Shown piece after piece: positions 62,043 through 62,560 of a stretch of DNA of 62,560 nucleotides. Under the pieces are notes generated by a model. The model was not told the origin of the DNA. It searched no databases and saw nothing but the letters and a program-made list of their open reading frames with translations. The position numbers and the translations under genes are program-made. The DNA lies in assembly GCA_013204045.1 (NCBI GenBank), contig JABMOQ010000011.1, positions 1 through 62,560 of the forward strand, given 5' to 3'. The stretch comes from Rhodospirillaceae bacterium (GTDB taxonomy: Bacteria > Pseudomonadota > Alphaproteobacteria > Rhodospirillales > JABHCV01). Within the stretch, counting starts at the first letter, position 1. Every line of letters starts with the position of its first letter.

Positions 62043-62560
62043 CTGAACTTACGGATCAAGCCGAAGAAACGGCTGTATCGGGAAAGGCCAGAACCGCTTG
62101 CTATGCCGCAAACGATCAACGACATGTGGTCGGTGGATTTTATGCACGATCAACTTGGGGACGGTCGTAGCTTCAGGACCTTCAATGTCATTGATGACTT
62201 CAATCGTGAAGGGCTTGGGATCGAGGTTGATTTTTCTCTGCCCGCGACCCGTGTTATCCGGGCGCTGGATCAGATCATCGAGTGGCGAGGAGCTCCTTGC
62301 ACTATTCGGTGCGATAATGGCCCGGAATATATCAGTGAGTTGCTGGCGACCTGGGCCGAGAAACGAGGGATAGGGCTGCGCTTTATCCAGCCTGGGAAGC
62401 CACAGCAAAATGCCTATGTGGAACGCTATAACAGGACAGTCAGGTATGACTGGCTGAACCAATATAATTTTAAAACAAATGAGGAGGTACAGGAAGCAGC
62501 CACAGCATGGCTCTGGACATAAAACAACGAAAGACCCAACATGGCCATCGGCGGCAGAAC
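62043..62560 (+). pseudogene. IS3-family transposase (OrfB) relic, broken
   Basis: DDE transposase fragment with the catalytic triad in [15 protein letters not shown] and [11 protein letters not shown] and E are exactly 35 residues apart. The frame can be followed back to [18 protein letters not shown] from about 62043, but further upstream it degenerates and meets a TAG at 62004-62006. An in-frame TAA at 62520-62522 interrupts the conserved WLWTYNxxRPN end; the protein would otherwise continue NNERPNMAIGGRT to the window edge. Both lesions mark an inactive element. Confidence 0.85.

Noticed and set aside
1-62560. CRISPR array, rRNA genes, intact tRNA genes, prophage or replication origin
   Set aside because: No regularly spaced repeat-spacer units, no rRNA-like stretches, no complete cloverleaf and no phage or replication genes were found on reading through the window.

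Overview
The window reads as an accessory, catabolic stretch of an alphaproteobacterial chromosome, probably from a marine or otherwise oligotrophic heterotroph. This is inferred from gene content: a tripartite tricarboxylate transporter, a ProXVW system with a tandem-fused permease, three PotABCD-type amine transporters, a trimethylamine-dehydrogenase-family enzyme and the tail of a bacterial trimethylamine monooxygenase. No rRNA or intact tRNA was seen, and the taxon cannot be fixed from this window.

Left part (1-14.8 kb, minus strand): the N-terminal part of an acyl-CoA ligase, tctABC, a class V aminotransferase, an EamA exporter, alcohol dehydrogenase, amidase, glutathione transferase, quinone oxidoreductase, and proW-proV-proX for a quaternary-ammonium osmolyte. 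From 15 to 21.8 kb come a metallo-beta-lactamase-fold hydrolase, a BetA-like choline dehydrogenase, a Baeyer-Villiger-type monooxygenase, a Rieske oxygenase with a glyoxalase-fold partner, and a membrane desaturase/hydroxylase.

Middle part (21.8-44.2 kb): an amine-catabolic district. A 685-residue trimethylamine-dehydrogenase-family flavoprotein, a class III aminotransferase, a GcvT-like folate enzyme and two translationally coupled CrtI-like flavoproteins run on the minus strand. Divergent from them is a PotFABC operon ending in a BetI-like repressor. Then follow a SAM methyltransferase, an acetylpolyamine-amidohydrolase-like enzyme, a NylB/EstB-like serine hydrolase, a second Pot operon, a second amidase, and the last quarter of a trimethylamine monooxygenase gene left as a relic.

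Right part (44.7-61.8 kb): the most remarkable region, a bacterial microcompartment (BMC) locus. Seven minus-strand genes encode a phospholyase-type aminotransferase, a CoA-acylating aldehyde dehydrogenase with a C-terminal encapsulation helix, two BMC-T proteins, a small protein with an N-terminal encapsulation-like helix, one BMC-P and one BMC-H. Divergent from it are a DeoR regulator, an aminoglycoside-phosphotransferase-fold kinase and an AraC regulator. A third Pot transporter, with a Tat-exported binding protein, forms an operon with a short-chain dehydrogenase. A B12-dependent diol dehydratase (large and medium subunits fused, small subunit separate) and a cysteine hydrolase follow. The shell set, kinase, phospholyase, dehydrogenase and aldehyde dehydrogenase match the mycobacterial/rhodococcal RMM (aminoacetone/1-amino-2-propanol) compartment. 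The linked diol dehydratase would give a second route to the same aldehyde.

The BMC district is bracketed by scars: the monooxygenase relic and a short-repeat patch on the left, and a decayed tRNA-Arg-like sequence plus a broken IS3-type transposase on the right. This suggests a mobile or rearranged catabolic island.
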